From Victivallis sp. Marseille-Q1083 (GTDB taxonomy: Bacteria > Verrucomicrobiota > Lentisphaeria > Victivallales > Victivallaceae), in contig NZ_CAHJXL010000001.1 in the NCBI RefSeq assembly GCF_903645315.1, positions 744,001 to 808,000 on the forward strand: a DNA stretch of 64,000 nt. The letters run 5' to 3'. Below, in pieces: positions 35,058-43,259 of this stretch (the stretch's first letter is position 1; each line of letters begins with the position of its first letter). The translations under genes and the position numbers were made by a program. The notes beneath the pieces were generated by a model. It was given only the letters and a program-made list of their open reading frames with translations, was not told where the DNA came from and did not search any database.

Positions 35058-35249
35058 ATGATGATTAAAGCGATTCTCTGGGGTGTAGTCGGATTCGTTG
35101 TGGTTACTTTGTTAATTTGGGGTCTTATTGTGAGCGGCTGGCCCAGTCTTGTTGGTGGCGCAATTTTTGGTGTATTGGCATTCATTTCATCCAAGAAAAA
35201 TAATGGAGCGCCTCCCAGTTGGCTTTGGCGAACCAAAAAACAAAAATAG
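35058..35249 (+). CDS. small two-helix membrane protein (63 aa)
   Basis: MMIKAILWGVVGFVVVTLLI continues as WGLIVSGWPSLVGGAIFGVL and AFISSKKNN, ending WLWRTKKQK: two hydrophobic helices with a short positive tail in the cytoplasm. It starts 13 bases after the restored stop of the split membrane gene. No family recognised. It belongs to the island membrane cluster. Confidence 0.65.
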   Translation: MMIKAILWGVVGFVVVTLLIWGLIVSGWPSLVGGAIFGVLAFISSKKNNGAPPSWLWRTKKQK

Positions 35250-35283
35250 TAGACGAAACCAGATTACAACACGGAGGAAATGT

Positions 35284-35442
35284 ATGTCGAACGAAACAAA
35301 AAAGTGTCCGTTTTGTGCGGAAGAGATCAATGCAGAGGCTATAAAATGCAGATTTTGCGGGGAGATGCTCACACTGAATGAAAGGGATGATTCTGCACAT
35401 GACACTGAGAAAAACAAAGGAGATGGTATGATAAATAACTGA
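35284..35442 (+). CDS. small zinc-ribbon protein (52 aa)
   Basis: MSNETKKCPFCAEEINAEAI then KCRFCGEML: two CxxC knuckles 12 residues apart, a zinc ribbon, followed by a polar acidic tail. The same ribbon type occurs twice in the HtpX-type protein downstream. A GGAGG site lies seven bases before the ATG. Likely cytoplasmic; partner unknown. Confidence 0.75.
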   Translation: MSNETKKCPFCAEEINAEAIKCRFCGEMLTLNERDDSAHDTEKNKGDGMINN

Positions 35443-35684
35443 CGTTCGCGGAATCAGCTTTCTGCGTGTAATTTATGGCGATTAACTTACACGTTTGGAA
35501 GCGGACAGGTTGCAGACTGAATGTTTCAATGAGGCGCATCAGAAACGATGACGACCCCGGAAAGGAGATTAGTCAGATCTGTAAACCAGAGCGCCACCGT
35601 AGAGAGCGACTGATTAATCGACTACTCTGTATGGGAGGATGGTGAGGCCGTGACAGCAGTTCCGCTTCGATTCGTGAAAAACGA

Positions 35685-36206
35685 ATGGGAGGAGATTATG
35701 CAGAGGAAACGGGGAAAAAAGTCAAAGACGTCGCTGGAAAGGCAATGAATAAAGCCGATGAGCTGTATAACAGGCTTCCTCTTGACGATATTAATGAAAA
35801 GCTGAAAAAGCTTCCGATGAAAATTGATGTCAGGTCCCGGACTTTCAAAGTGATACTTTCCGGAATCATTGTGCTCATGCTTGGAATTGCCTCATGGTGT
35901 TTCTTTTCCGAATCGTCTGTCGACGGTATGGTTAAAGAGTTGGTCGTCGAAGTTCTGGAGAAAAATCGTTATAAACTCCAGCAGCAGCGCAGCCAGCGCA
36001 ACCCATTTCATCGCACGGATCTTACGAATGCGACATATCGTTGTTCCAAGATAACCAATGTGGAATCCATCGGTAAAAACCAGTATTCAGCCAAGGCTAT
36101 GATAACCGCAAACGAAGAGACCGGAACCGTGGACATCATGTATGAGAAGATTGATGATATCGTGCAGGTTTATGTGGATTTGGATTCCATAACGTGGATT
36201 AAATAA
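35685..36206 (+). CDS. membrane-anchored protein of unknown function (173 aa)
   Basis: A charged amphipathic N-terminus (ETGKKVKDVAGKAMNKADEL) is followed by one membrane helix near residues 56-75 (VILSGIIVLMLGIASWCFF) and a roughly 95-residue outer domain (KELVVEVLEKNRYKL... to YVDLDSITWIK) that looks like a small alpha/beta fold. The upstream 240 bp (35443-35684) holds no convincing gene. The start is uncertain: an excellent GGGAGGAG site instead points at an out-of-frame ATG at 35698 that reads only 16 codons. Neighbours suggest a membrane stress or defence role. Confidence 0.6.
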   Translation: MGGDYAEETGKKVKDVAGKAMNKADELYNRLPLDDINEKLKKLPMKIDVRSRTFKVILSGIIVLMLGIASWCFFSESSVDGMVKELVVEVLEKNRYKLQQQRSQRNPFHRTDLTNATYRCSKITNVESIGKNQYSAKAMITANEETGTVDIMYEKIDDIVQVYVDLDSITWIK

Positions 36207-36219
36207 AGCTTTTCGGCAA

Positions 36220-37356
36220 ATGAAGCAATGTCAATTCTGTAAGGAAAATATTCAGGATACGGCACAGAAGTGCCGTTACTGCAAAAGCTGGCAATCAGAA
36301 AGCATGTCCGCTGCTGCAATGGATGGCAAGACCTGCATCCGATGCGGACGGACGATCCTGCCTGCGGCGCAGAAGTGCCGATATTGCGGTATGTGGCAGG
36401 AGAAGTCGGTAGGGTCAGTGGATGTCAGTCTTCCGGTTCTTGATCGTATCGGACACGTCCGGCGAGTTCGGATCGGCGGCGGTTTCGGAAAATCTATGGG
36501 CCTTTTTATGCTGGCTAACTGCGGCGTTATGGTTGTACTGACGATTGTTTTCGGTATGGTTGGTTCCAAGGGCGGAATCGGAATGTTCTTTCTGCTCTGC
36601 GGGTTCGGTTTTGCATTACCCGTAATCGCTTTGTTGTTCTCCAAAGCCTTGGCAATACGGAGCTATGATATCAAGATCCTCAACACTGAGAAGCCGGAAA
36701 ATGCAAAGGAACGTTATTTGCTGGCCTTGGTTGCCGCTTTGGCAGAGAAAATTGATCTGCCTGCAGTTCCGGAAGTCGGAATATATCCGGCAGAAGAGAT
36801 GAACGCATTTGCAACCGGATCTTCGAAGAGTGATGCCCTGATTGCTTTCAGTCGAGGCTTGCTGGAACAAATGGACGAGGAAAGTCTTGCCGGAGTCGCA
36901 GCGCATGAAATCGCACATATTGCCAACGGGGACATGTTGACCATGACACTTCTGACCGGTCTGGTCAACATCGGAGTCATGATCATCGACTTTGCCATGC
37001 GGCAGATGGATTGGTACGATGAGTTGCGGGAGAAGTCAAAAATATTGGCATTCGTGATGCATGTCGTTCTCGTCAATTTATTGTTTTTCGTCGGAAATCT
37101 GCTGATGTTGTGGTTTTCGCGTCACCGGGAATTCGAAGCGGATGCCACTGCCGCTTCGCTGGTTGGCGCGTCTTCGATGGAGGAAGCTTTACAGCGACTT
37201 ATGACAGATAAGTACAGCGGTACTTCGACAGAAGCCGGTGAACCGATTGCAGCAATGATGATTTCCATGCCTCCGACATGGTGTGATCTCTTTTCCACAC
37301 ATCCATCGCTGGAGCGCCGTATATTGCGTCTGTCAGGCAGCTCACAATTGGAATAG
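36220..37356 (+). CDS. HtpX-type M48 membrane protease with two N-terminal zinc ribbons
   Basis: A 378-aa protein. Residues 1-60 hold two zinc ribbons, CQFCKENIQDTAQKCRYC and CIRCGRTILPAAQKCRYC. Then come two membrane helices (LFMLANCGVMVVLTIVFG, MFFLLCGFGFALPVIALL), the zinc site AAHEIAHIANGD, two more helices, and FSRHREFEADATAASL with the third ligand Glu, as in HtpX. HtpX cleaves damaged or misfolded membrane proteins. Fusion to zinc ribbons is not part of the housekeeping enzyme and links it to the neighbouring zinc-ribbon gene. It is located in the sigma/kinase cluster of the island. Confidence 0.88.
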   Translation: MKQCQFCKENIQDTAQKCRYCKSWQSESMSAAAMDGKTCIRCGRTILPAAQKCRYCGMWQEKSVGSVDVSLPVLDRIGHVRRVRIGGGFGKSMGLFMLANCGVMVVLTIVFGMVGSKGGIGMFFLLCGFGFALPVIALLFSKALAIRSYDIKILNTEKPENAKERYLLALVAALAEKIDLPAVPEVGIYPAEEMNAFATGSSKSDALIAFSRGLLEQMDEESLAGVAAHEIAHIANGDMLTMTLLTGLVNIGVMIIDFAMRQMDWYDELREKSKILAFVMHVVLVNLLFFVGNLLMLWFSRHREFEADATAASLVGASSMEEALQRLMTDKYSGTSTEAGEPIAAMMISMPPTWCDLFSTHPSLERRILRLSGSSQLE

Positions 37357-37389
37357 AAAATCAGATAGAAGGAACAGGTGTTTTGGATT

Positions 37390-37833
37390 ATGGCGGAAAT
37401 ATTTATTGCAAAACGTTGTCGGATAGAACCGGAGATTGACCCCAAACAATTGTTCAATGATATTAAATGCCTGAGCACGAAATACTTTTGGCCATGCAAC
37501 GTCATAACTAGTTTTCCGTTCGTTCTGATAAAAGGTCTGAGGCCGGCCGTCATTGGCGGCTGTTATATGAGAATCGAGATATCATTCGAGGTAAAAGAAG
37601 GATTATTGAAGTGGGAGGCCCGTGGAAATACCTCTTTTCGTAGCATAGGATGCTTCACCTGGTGTGTGCTGGGATTGCTCTCCTTTACTCTGATCCCGGG
37701 CTTGTTTGTGTACCTTCTGGTCGGCTGGCTGATTTTATATTTCTTATACAAAGATTCGGCTCGGCCGGATCTTGAGTTTATCTGGGCGGAGATCGAATCA
37801 AAATATGCCGTAGTTGTTCCATTTGAAAATTGA
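37390..37833 (+). CDS. membrane protein of unknown function (147 aa)
   Basis: It starts MAEIFIAKRCRIEPEIDPKQ. A soluble part of about 85 residues is followed by one or two membrane helices (CFTWCVLGLLSFTLIPGLFV, YLLVGWLILYFLY) and a short acidic tail. The frame is open from 37378, but the ATG at 37390 follows GAAGGAACAGGTG and is the better start. It is the last intact gene of the membrane cluster, 33 bases after the protease gene. Confidence 0.6.
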   Translation: MAEIFIAKRCRIEPEIDPKQLFNDIKCLSTKYFWPCNVITSFPFVLIKGLRPAVIGGCYMRIEISFEVKEGLLKWEARGNTSFRSIGCFTWCVLGLLSFTLIPGLFVYLLVGWLILYFLYKDSARPDLEFIWAEIESKYAVVVPFEN

Positions 37834-37971
37834 ACGTATAGTTTGCATGCCAAACTTATGATTCGAAACGTTTATTGATTGTTTAAGACTGTTTCACCTG
37901 ATAAGACCGGCAGATACATTCCATTTTCTCAAAAAGTATGCTGCTGTTGTAATCGTCTAGTCTATCAATAA

Positions 37972-38151
37972 TCCATTGCGGTATTTTTCTCCACCATAAA
38001 GGAGATTTTCAAGAAAGTCGGCATCACATTTACGCGAAAAGCGCAGGAAAAGGCAATCCCATTCGGAATTGGAGTTCTGGTTGGCGCGAGAGCCAATTAC
38101 GTACTTTCTTTGCTATATAGGGAAGCAGGCGATCAAATGGTTTCAACTTGA
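37972..38151 (+). pseudogene. EcsC-like C-terminal remnant
   Basis: The stretch 37834-38260 has no intact gene. A 59-codon open piece without a start reads TIKEIFKKVGITFTRKAQEK, AIPFGIGVLVGARANYVLSL, LYREAGDQMVST. 'K-x-I/A-IP-x-G...N-Y' followed by the A-x-x-F/M end resembles the C-terminus of EcsC-family proteins. A hairpin GGGGGC/GCCCCC lies at about 38220-38237. Confidence 0.4.
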
Positions 38152-38260
38152 TCGTGAAGATAATCATAACGTTTTCAGGGATATGGGAGGCGCGGAGATA
38201 AATTCTTAAACATAAAAATGGGGGGCGCAAAGCCCCCACGGTAAAGAGGAGGAATAGATC

Positions 38261-38733
38261 ATGGCTGTCTATATTTCGAGCGATATTGTTGAAGACGGCG
38301 TTTCCGTGTGGAGCGGCAATCTCATGATTGTTTTAACATCCTGAAGCACGGCATCAACCTGGAAAAGATCGAAACCCTTACGGCTTCGCAATTGAGTTTC
38401 CAAATCGACGGTATCGTCAAGGGAGGCTACCAATATCAGATCGTCGCTGTGGATGCGGCGGGCAATCAAAGCAAGGCCAAGTCGGGCAAAGCCACGATCA
38501 GGACCGGACTCCCGATGGCGACTATGAGCCTTGAATTTCCCGACGCTATCCCGAGCCTGGACTTCGACGCCGGAGTGTCGTCCGAAAACGCCAACGCCGG
38601 GTTGCGTTACGATGACCCGCTGGCATTCTGTTCGGATCTGCAAACGGAAAACGAACTCCGCCTGACCGCGTCCGACCTTTTCGCCTTCGATAACGAAAAG
38701 AAATCGTCACTCCTGTTGGCCGTCGCCCTTTAA
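38261..38733 (+). pseudogene. fused remnant of a repeat-rich surface protein with FnIII-like end
   Basis: A strong GAGGAGG site leads to MAVYISSDIVEDGVSVWSGN, the typical first residues of AIDA/autotransporter-like repeat proteins, but the frame stops at 38344. In another frame 38308-38733 reads SFQIDGIVKGGYQYQIVAVD, then AAGNQSKAKSGKATI, a fibronectin type III end, and a roughly 50-residue C-terminal tail. The two ends of a very large surface protein seem to have been joined by an internal deletion. Confidence 0.55.
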
Positions 38734-38739
38734 CGCTCT

Positions 38740-38774
38740 CCCCCCGGTTATCTTGTTTCGGATAACCGGTGGGG
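38740..38774 (+). terminator. hairpin terminator after the surface-protein remnant
   Basis: CCCCCGGTTATC and GATAACCGGTGGGG pair around TTGTTTCG, seven bases after the remnant stop. No T run follows. The region from here to 39060 holds no recognisable gene. Confidence 0.6.
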
Positions 38775-39060
38775 ACTTCCAATAAAAACCAGAATGTAGA
38801 TCCGCTGTCAACGGATTATTCCATCCGAGCGGTAAGCCACGCGGTATTATGCTCGCCCTTAGACGGTTAATAAGCGAAATGAAGCATAAAACCGAATTTC
38901 TATGCTATTTTTATTGCTTTATTGCATAAGTCATGATCTTGTTACCACAGAAATGCAATCTTTCTTCCAAGGTTTTCAACAATTTCTTTGATTTTTGACC
39001 GCAAAGAAAGTATTATATCAGTAAGAAAAATTAATTTCCCCTGTAACAATAAGAAGATTG

Positions 39061-39867
39061 ATGGTAACAATGGATGCTTTTTCATCCGACACAGATCAGG
39101 AGACCTTATTCGGTCAGACGGAAGCGAGCTTGCGCGAGTATTCAAAGCAAATGCAGGAAATTGAAGAGCATTTGCCGCTCGATTATGTTAGTGCTCCCAA
39201 ATACGAATCTTGCCTATCTCAAATAGAAATTTTGATTCGCGAAAATCCCCAATTGCAAAATCGTACAGTTTTGAATTGTTTGCAGCTTTTTGACAGGAAA
39301 TTTCCTGGGCAGTGGAAACGCATGGATATTATTTTGCGACTTCTAAGGCAAGGTGTAGAAATGAAGGCTGAAAGACTTGCGCTTGAAGTTCTTGGCATGA
39401 TAGTAGACAGCGTTGATGTCATCGAGAAAAAAAACGTTGAGGAGGCCAGTAAAACCAGGCGTCAAATAGGCCTTGAAAATCGTATTAATATGCTCAAATA
39501 TTATGATCCGATTCGTAAACACGACCAAAAGAAAAGCGATCGTATCCATGTATTCCGAAAGCAATTCGATTTATACTGGAACGATCATAGTGCAGCTATT
39601 CAGCAACGCTCCCAGAAAAAGCAAAAAGGGGAAAGAAAAGAGCCGCAACAAGATGCTTCTTCAAACGAATTCAGCATTCGGCCGAAAGAACGACCATGCA
39701 AACGTTATCCCGCTTATTTCGCCAATTTTCGAACCGGTTTTTATCGATGGGAAAAAAAATACGAAAAAGATACTGACGCTCGTCAGGCTCAAGAGCGATT
39801 TCAAGAGTTTATTTATAAATTAAAATCAATGGCGCCGGAGGAACCAGAGGCGCCAAATCATTCATAA
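39061..39867 (+). CDS. unknown soluble protein (268 aa)
   Basis: I do not recognise this protein. It is charged and mostly helical, with two blocks: residues 1-150 (SLREYSKQMQEIEEHLPLDY, IRENPQLQNRTVLNCLQLFD, RLALEVLGMIVDSVDVIEKK) and a very basic second half with a Lys/Gln linker (RSQKKQKGERKEPQQD). The end FRTGFYRWEKKYEKDTDARQ suggests nucleic-acid or protein contacts. The start could also be the ATG at 39070. The base composition is AT-rich compared with the backbone. It stands alone, 180 bp upstream of the excisionase operon. Confidence 0.5.
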   Translation: MVTMDAFSSDTDQETLFGQTEASLREYSKQMQEIEEHLPLDYVSAPKYESCLSQIEILIRENPQLQNRTVLNCLQLFDRKFPGQWKRMDIILRLLRQGVEMKAERLALEVLGMIVDSVDVIEKKNVEEASKTRRQIGLENRINMLKYYDPIRKHDQKKSDRIHVFRKQFDLYWNDHSAAIQQRSQKKQKGERKEPQQDASSNEFSIRPKERPCKRYPAYFANFRTGFYRWEKKYEKDTDARQAQERFQEFIYKLKSMAPEEPEAPNHS

Positions 39868-40044
39868 TTCGTTTTATCTCCTTATCAACAAGCAGTATAC
39901 GCGCAATATACAAGTAGCATATCGCAGATAAACATATTAAACTAATTACAAATAAGCAAGTTGCGCTTGACGTCTCCATGTTTCTTTGGTATAATATCCT
40001 CCAACGCACCCAATGCGGGGCAAAACATTTACAAGGAGGATTAA

Positions 40045-40425
40045 ATGGAAAAATCGAGATGGGAGGCCATCCCCAAACCAATTCGCAACATGGCCGTTGA
40101 TGTGTTCAAAATGGCCGACATCGATTTTGAACGGGAGTGCATCATATCTGACAAGGCAGAGTCCCAAGAACTCACGCCGTTGCGATGGATGACTCGTGCG
40201 GAGGCGGCCCGTTATGCTCGGGTTAGTACTGACACCATCGATAACTGGTGTACGGCGAAGTATATTAAGCGCTCCAAACTGGCAGCCGGAAGACCCGGCA
40301 CTGTCCTGATTGATCAGGACAGCCTCGAACAATTCCTCCGCAGCAAGATTGATAACCGTTCCAAGCGTATCCGTAAGGAGGCGCCTTCGGTGAAGGGAGG
40401 TTATCGTGTCAAGCATCACGACTGA
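40045..40425 (+). CDS. excisionase-like HTH protein
   Basis: A 126-aa protein. The C-terminal half holds an HTH_17/MerR-type winged helix: MTRAEAARYARVSTDTIDNW, CTAKYIKRSKLAAGRPGTVL, then LIDQDSLEQFL, the usual excisionase or DNA-recognition form. The N-terminal 50 residues are charged and unassigned. A strong AAGGAGG site precedes the ATG. It heads a three-gene operon with overlapping frames and could act as the recombination directionality factor for the integrase 4 kb away, or as a repressor. Confidence 0.72.
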   Translation: MEKSRWEAIPKPIRNMAVDVFKMADIDFERECIISDKAESQELTPLRWMTRAEAARYARVSTDTIDNWCTAKYIKRSKLAAGRPGTVLIDQDSLEQFLRSKIDNRSKRIRKEAPSVKGGYRVKHHD

Positions 40426-41017
40426 ATTCCCGGTCATTTCCGAAGAAAATATCACGACTGATCTCCTTCCGGCAGTTCAGTTTTGCGCCGGGATGCTGAA
40501 CATTCCTGTGACTGCGGTTGGAATTCTTGAGATTGTTGCCAATCCGGTAAGCGTCTTCATGGATTCCCGTGCCGCAACTGTCCGCTACATTACGGAGCGG
40601 TTGTATCATATCCGAACCTCGCATCAGAGCCGTTTCCGATTGGATGCATATACGCTGATGCAAGAAACAAGCCGGTTGGACTGGTGCCATGAAAACAGTT
40701 TTTTTTATGAATCGGTTTTGGAACAGGAATGCCGTTACTTGGTTCCGGTTCCGCTTTCGGAAATGAACGCCTTCCAAGATTTGCTTGCCCCCTTGATCTT
40801 TTGGAAAAGTTGGGGATTCCAGTTTCGTCATACCGCATCTTTGGGAGTAGCGTTGCTCCTTGCAACTCTTGCGCGCCTGGCAATGATAGACACGCGACTG
40901 CGCAAACACATTTTTTCCCTGATGCAAATAATATCTGAAACTTCGGCATGGCAACTCGGGCCGGTATTGTATTGTAGGATTCATGAGATCATCCGCTTGG
41001 AGGGAAAAGAATGCTAG
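40406..41017 (+). CDS. unknown protein in the excisionase operon (203 aa)
   Basis: It uses a GTG start at 40406 with GGGAGG five bases upstream, and overlaps the excisionase-like gene by 20 bases and the next gene by 7. It is mostly helical, with a hydrophobic patch (ASLGVALLLATLARLAMI) and no clear domain. The tight overlaps suggest translational coupling and a shared complex with the 597-aa protein. Confidence 0.55.
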   Translation: MSSITTEFPVISEENITTDLLPAVQFCAGMLNIPVTAVGILEIVANPVSVFMDSRAATVRYITERLYHIRTSHQSRFRLDAYTLMQETSRLDWCHENSFFYESVLEQECRYLVPVPLSEMNAFQDLLAPLIFWKSWGFQFRHTASLGVALLLATLARLAMIDTRLRKHIFSLMQIISETSAWQLGPVLYCRIHEIIRLEGKEC

Positions 41018-42804
41018 CCCCAATTGAGCCTAAATTCCCAACGGCATTTGCCGGTCTGAGCCTCCTGCCGGACTTATATCAGACGCCGAGCAGCATTATT
41101 CAGGCTTCTCGAGTCGACCAAGCGCTTTGCGATGAAGCGGAACATGGACGCATTCATGGAAGTGGAGTTGCCACGGCCGGATGCTGGATGCTCTCGGACG
41201 GACGGGTTCGAATTCACCTGAACAGAGGTTTTCAATTAGCCGCCGGACCACAAATCGGTGGACACTTGTTTGACTTTTTTTCCGGCGGACAACCATTGAT
41301 TGAAGGAAATACTCTTTTGGGGGATATAAGGCCGCTCAATGGCGATATTGGCGGTGCTTTGTTTCTATACTTATGGGCTTCTGCCGGCGCGGACACTTGG
41401 AATAAGCACGATATGTTTGGCTTAATTCCGGCCGAATATACGCAAGCCGCGACTCTTGGGGCTCAATGGAAGCTAAGCGGAGATTGGGGGGACCGTAACC
41501 GGCTCTCCCGGGAATCAAATTGGCACGAAGACGTTTCCCTGTTGACGACCAACGGAGACAGCCGCGGATCGTGGTATCGGGTGGATGACGCAGCCGGAAA
41601 ACCTCAATATGCCGTTGAAATCCTCTCGTTCGGATCATGCCGTTATTTGTTGCCGTTCCGCTATCTTAAACGCGCCGGATTTACGGGCCCGCGCCGAGTC
41701 TTTTTTCCGCCAGAGGAAAATATCGCAATTTGGTATCTGCGACCTCCGCGTGAGGGTATCTCAAACATTATTCTTACTGCGAGTCCTAATCTGATGTTAT
41801 TGAATGCAAATATGTCAACCGACGCCTTGATAGGTTGCCTGCCCGGTGGCATATCGTCCATCTCCAAAACAGATACTACGACACTGAAGGGAAAAAGGTG
41901 CTGGATTCCCGTTTCCTCCGAGAATAATAAGCAGGAGGTGGAATTTGCGGTCAAGCTCTCTGCCAGATTGTGCCAAGAATATATGACCCCTCATATTGCG
42001 GTTCTCGGCGAAGATGGCCCGAAAGAGGCACCATTGGAAATACTTGTGAAATTGGCCGAAAAGCATAAGATCGCCGTCCCTCGAGAACTGCAAAGCGAAT
42101 TTTTGGGGGACTTGACTCAAGCGGTTGCCAATTATATTCCAACCCCGATCGTCGGCGGTATGCTGAATACTGGAGAGCTCATGCTGGTCCAGGAGCGAGA
42201 ACTTCCGCCGTTTTTGATGGCTGCCCATATCGCTAAACAGTTAAACGCCGGCGAGAATGTTTTCGGCTCCTTTTGGCCGGTTGCCGCGAAGTTAAGGACA
42301 CTGACCATAATTGATCAAGCACAACTCAGCTTTGCGGCACGCTATCGGCCTGCCGGCTCTGTCATAAATTGTGACTTCCTTAATCGGCCGGAGGGCGAGA
42401 GGATGAAAGCATTTCGGACTTTACTGGCAGACGCTCAGGTCGTGATTATTGCCGCGTCGGAGTTGATTTGTGACCACCCCGCAGCTTGCCTTGAAGTGAT
42501 TTATGCTTGCCTTGGTAAGCAAATCCCGGTTATCATTCTCGCAGACGCCGACCTGCCCAAATTTCAACGTATGATCATGAAGAAGATCATTGCGTCACGT
42601 ATTGCCGGTAAAAAAAGCAACCTGGCGATTGCGTTGGCTGACGATGAGGCGGCTTCCTCTATTGAGGTGGAGTTCAATGCGGAAGGCGCGTTGCTGACGG
42701 CTCGGCTGCTGTCAGAGGAAGAACGGGAGCAGATTGTCCCCGGGAAGACTGTGGCGTCTCATCCGCCCGATATTCAGAAATTGCTCTCGGCGATGCAACA
42801 TTGA
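41011..42804 (+). CDS. large protein with degenerate RepA/DnaB-like ATPase fold
   Basis: A 597-aa protein. Residues of about 375-500 have the layout of RepA-type hexameric ATPases: IVGGMLNTGELMLVQERELP, then PFLMAAHIAKQLNAGENVFG, LTIIDQAQLSF and AQVVIIAASELI. Where a Walker A GxxGxGKS should stand there is ERELPPFLMA, so nucleotide binding is probably lost. The first 330 residues (DGRVRIHLNRGFQLAAGPQI, GSCRYLLPFRYLKRAGF) look like a separate beta-rich domain I cannot name. It is the last gene of the excisionase operon. It could be a structural helper in replication or a decoy of such a protein. Confidence 0.5.
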   Translation: MLAPIEPKFPTAFAGLSLLPDLYQTPSSIIQASRVDQALCDEAEHGRIHGSGVATAGCWMLSDGRVRIHLNRGFQLAAGPQIGGHLFDFFSGGQPLIEGNTLLGDIRPLNGDIGGALFLYLWASAGADTWNKHDMFGLIPAEYTQAATLGAQWKLSGDWGDRNRLSRESNWHEDVSLLTTNGDSRGSWYRVDDAAGKPQYAVEILSFGSCRYLLPFRYLKRAGFTGPRRVFFPPEENIAIWYLRPPREGISNIILTASPNLMLLNANMSTDALIGCLPGGISSISKTDTTTLKGKRCWIPVSSENNKQEVEFAVKLSARLCQEYMTPHIAVLGEDGPKEAPLEILVKLAEKHKIAVPRELQSEFLGDLTQAVANYIPTPIVGGMLNTGELMLVQERELPPFLMAAHIAKQLNAGENVFGSFWPVAAKLRTLTIIDQAQLSFAARYRPAGSVINCDFLNRPEGERMKAFRTLLADAQVVIIAASELICDHPAACLEVIYACLGKQIPVIILADADLPKFQRMIMKKIIASRIAGKKSNLAIALADDEAASSIEVEFNAEGALLTARLLSEEEREQIVPGKTVASHPPDIQKLLSAMQH

Positions 42805-43008
42805 AACCGTGAGTGTATAAAAAAACAGATTGGCTACTGTAATATAGCTTATTCAGACAATGAAAAATCTTTTCCAGAACCAGTATTGCCTGCCTAATCG
42901 GGCCCAAACCTATATCCGGGCCCAGGATAGTATGACAATACCTTAACTCATTCACGGATTCCCAAGAAATAAACTTGACATTGTGCGCCGTTTCGATAAA
43001 AGCAAGTT

Positions 43009-43162
43009 CTCTTCAGTGATTTGATGAAATCGGCTATCGCATTCAATTGTTCGGGCGGTAGCTTTTTGGTCTCCCGAATCAGCTCCGCTTCGGATGTTCC
43101 GATGGCCGCATTTCAGAAGCACCGATAAAGTTCGGCAGCCTGGCAAGATATTTCTTCTGGAA
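43009..43162 (-). pseudogene. C-terminal relic of a second tyrosine recombinase
   Basis: In the 455-bp gap 42805-43259 the minus strand reads KKYLARLPNFIGASEMRPSE, then after a one-base shift EAELIRETKKLPPEQLNAIA and DFIKSL. This aligns with the last residues of the intact integrase (EKYLAKMPDFIGYTEV...TELIRKIQHMSHEQLIKVVDFVEKL). Nothing else of that gene remains. Confidence 0.65.
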
Positions 43163-43259
43163 TAAACTGGAATGGAATTTATTTATGCAGTTTTTTGATT
43201 CTACTTGAAATCTGCATATCGAGTGATATATTGAGTGATGTCGAAAAGGAGACCGCATA

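Noticed and set aside
35475-35645. 56-codon frame in the gap before the 173-aa membrane protein
   Set aside because: No ribosome site and an odd composition; it shares the frame but not the continuity of the next gene.
35698-35748. Excellent ribosome site GGGAGGAG with an ATG
   Set aside because: It opens only 16 codons; the coding frame of the 173-aa protein overlaps it. Kept as a comment, not a gene.
42952-43146. 64-codon minus frame as a small gene
   Set aside because: It is a third frame over the integrase relic; the homology lies in the other two frames.
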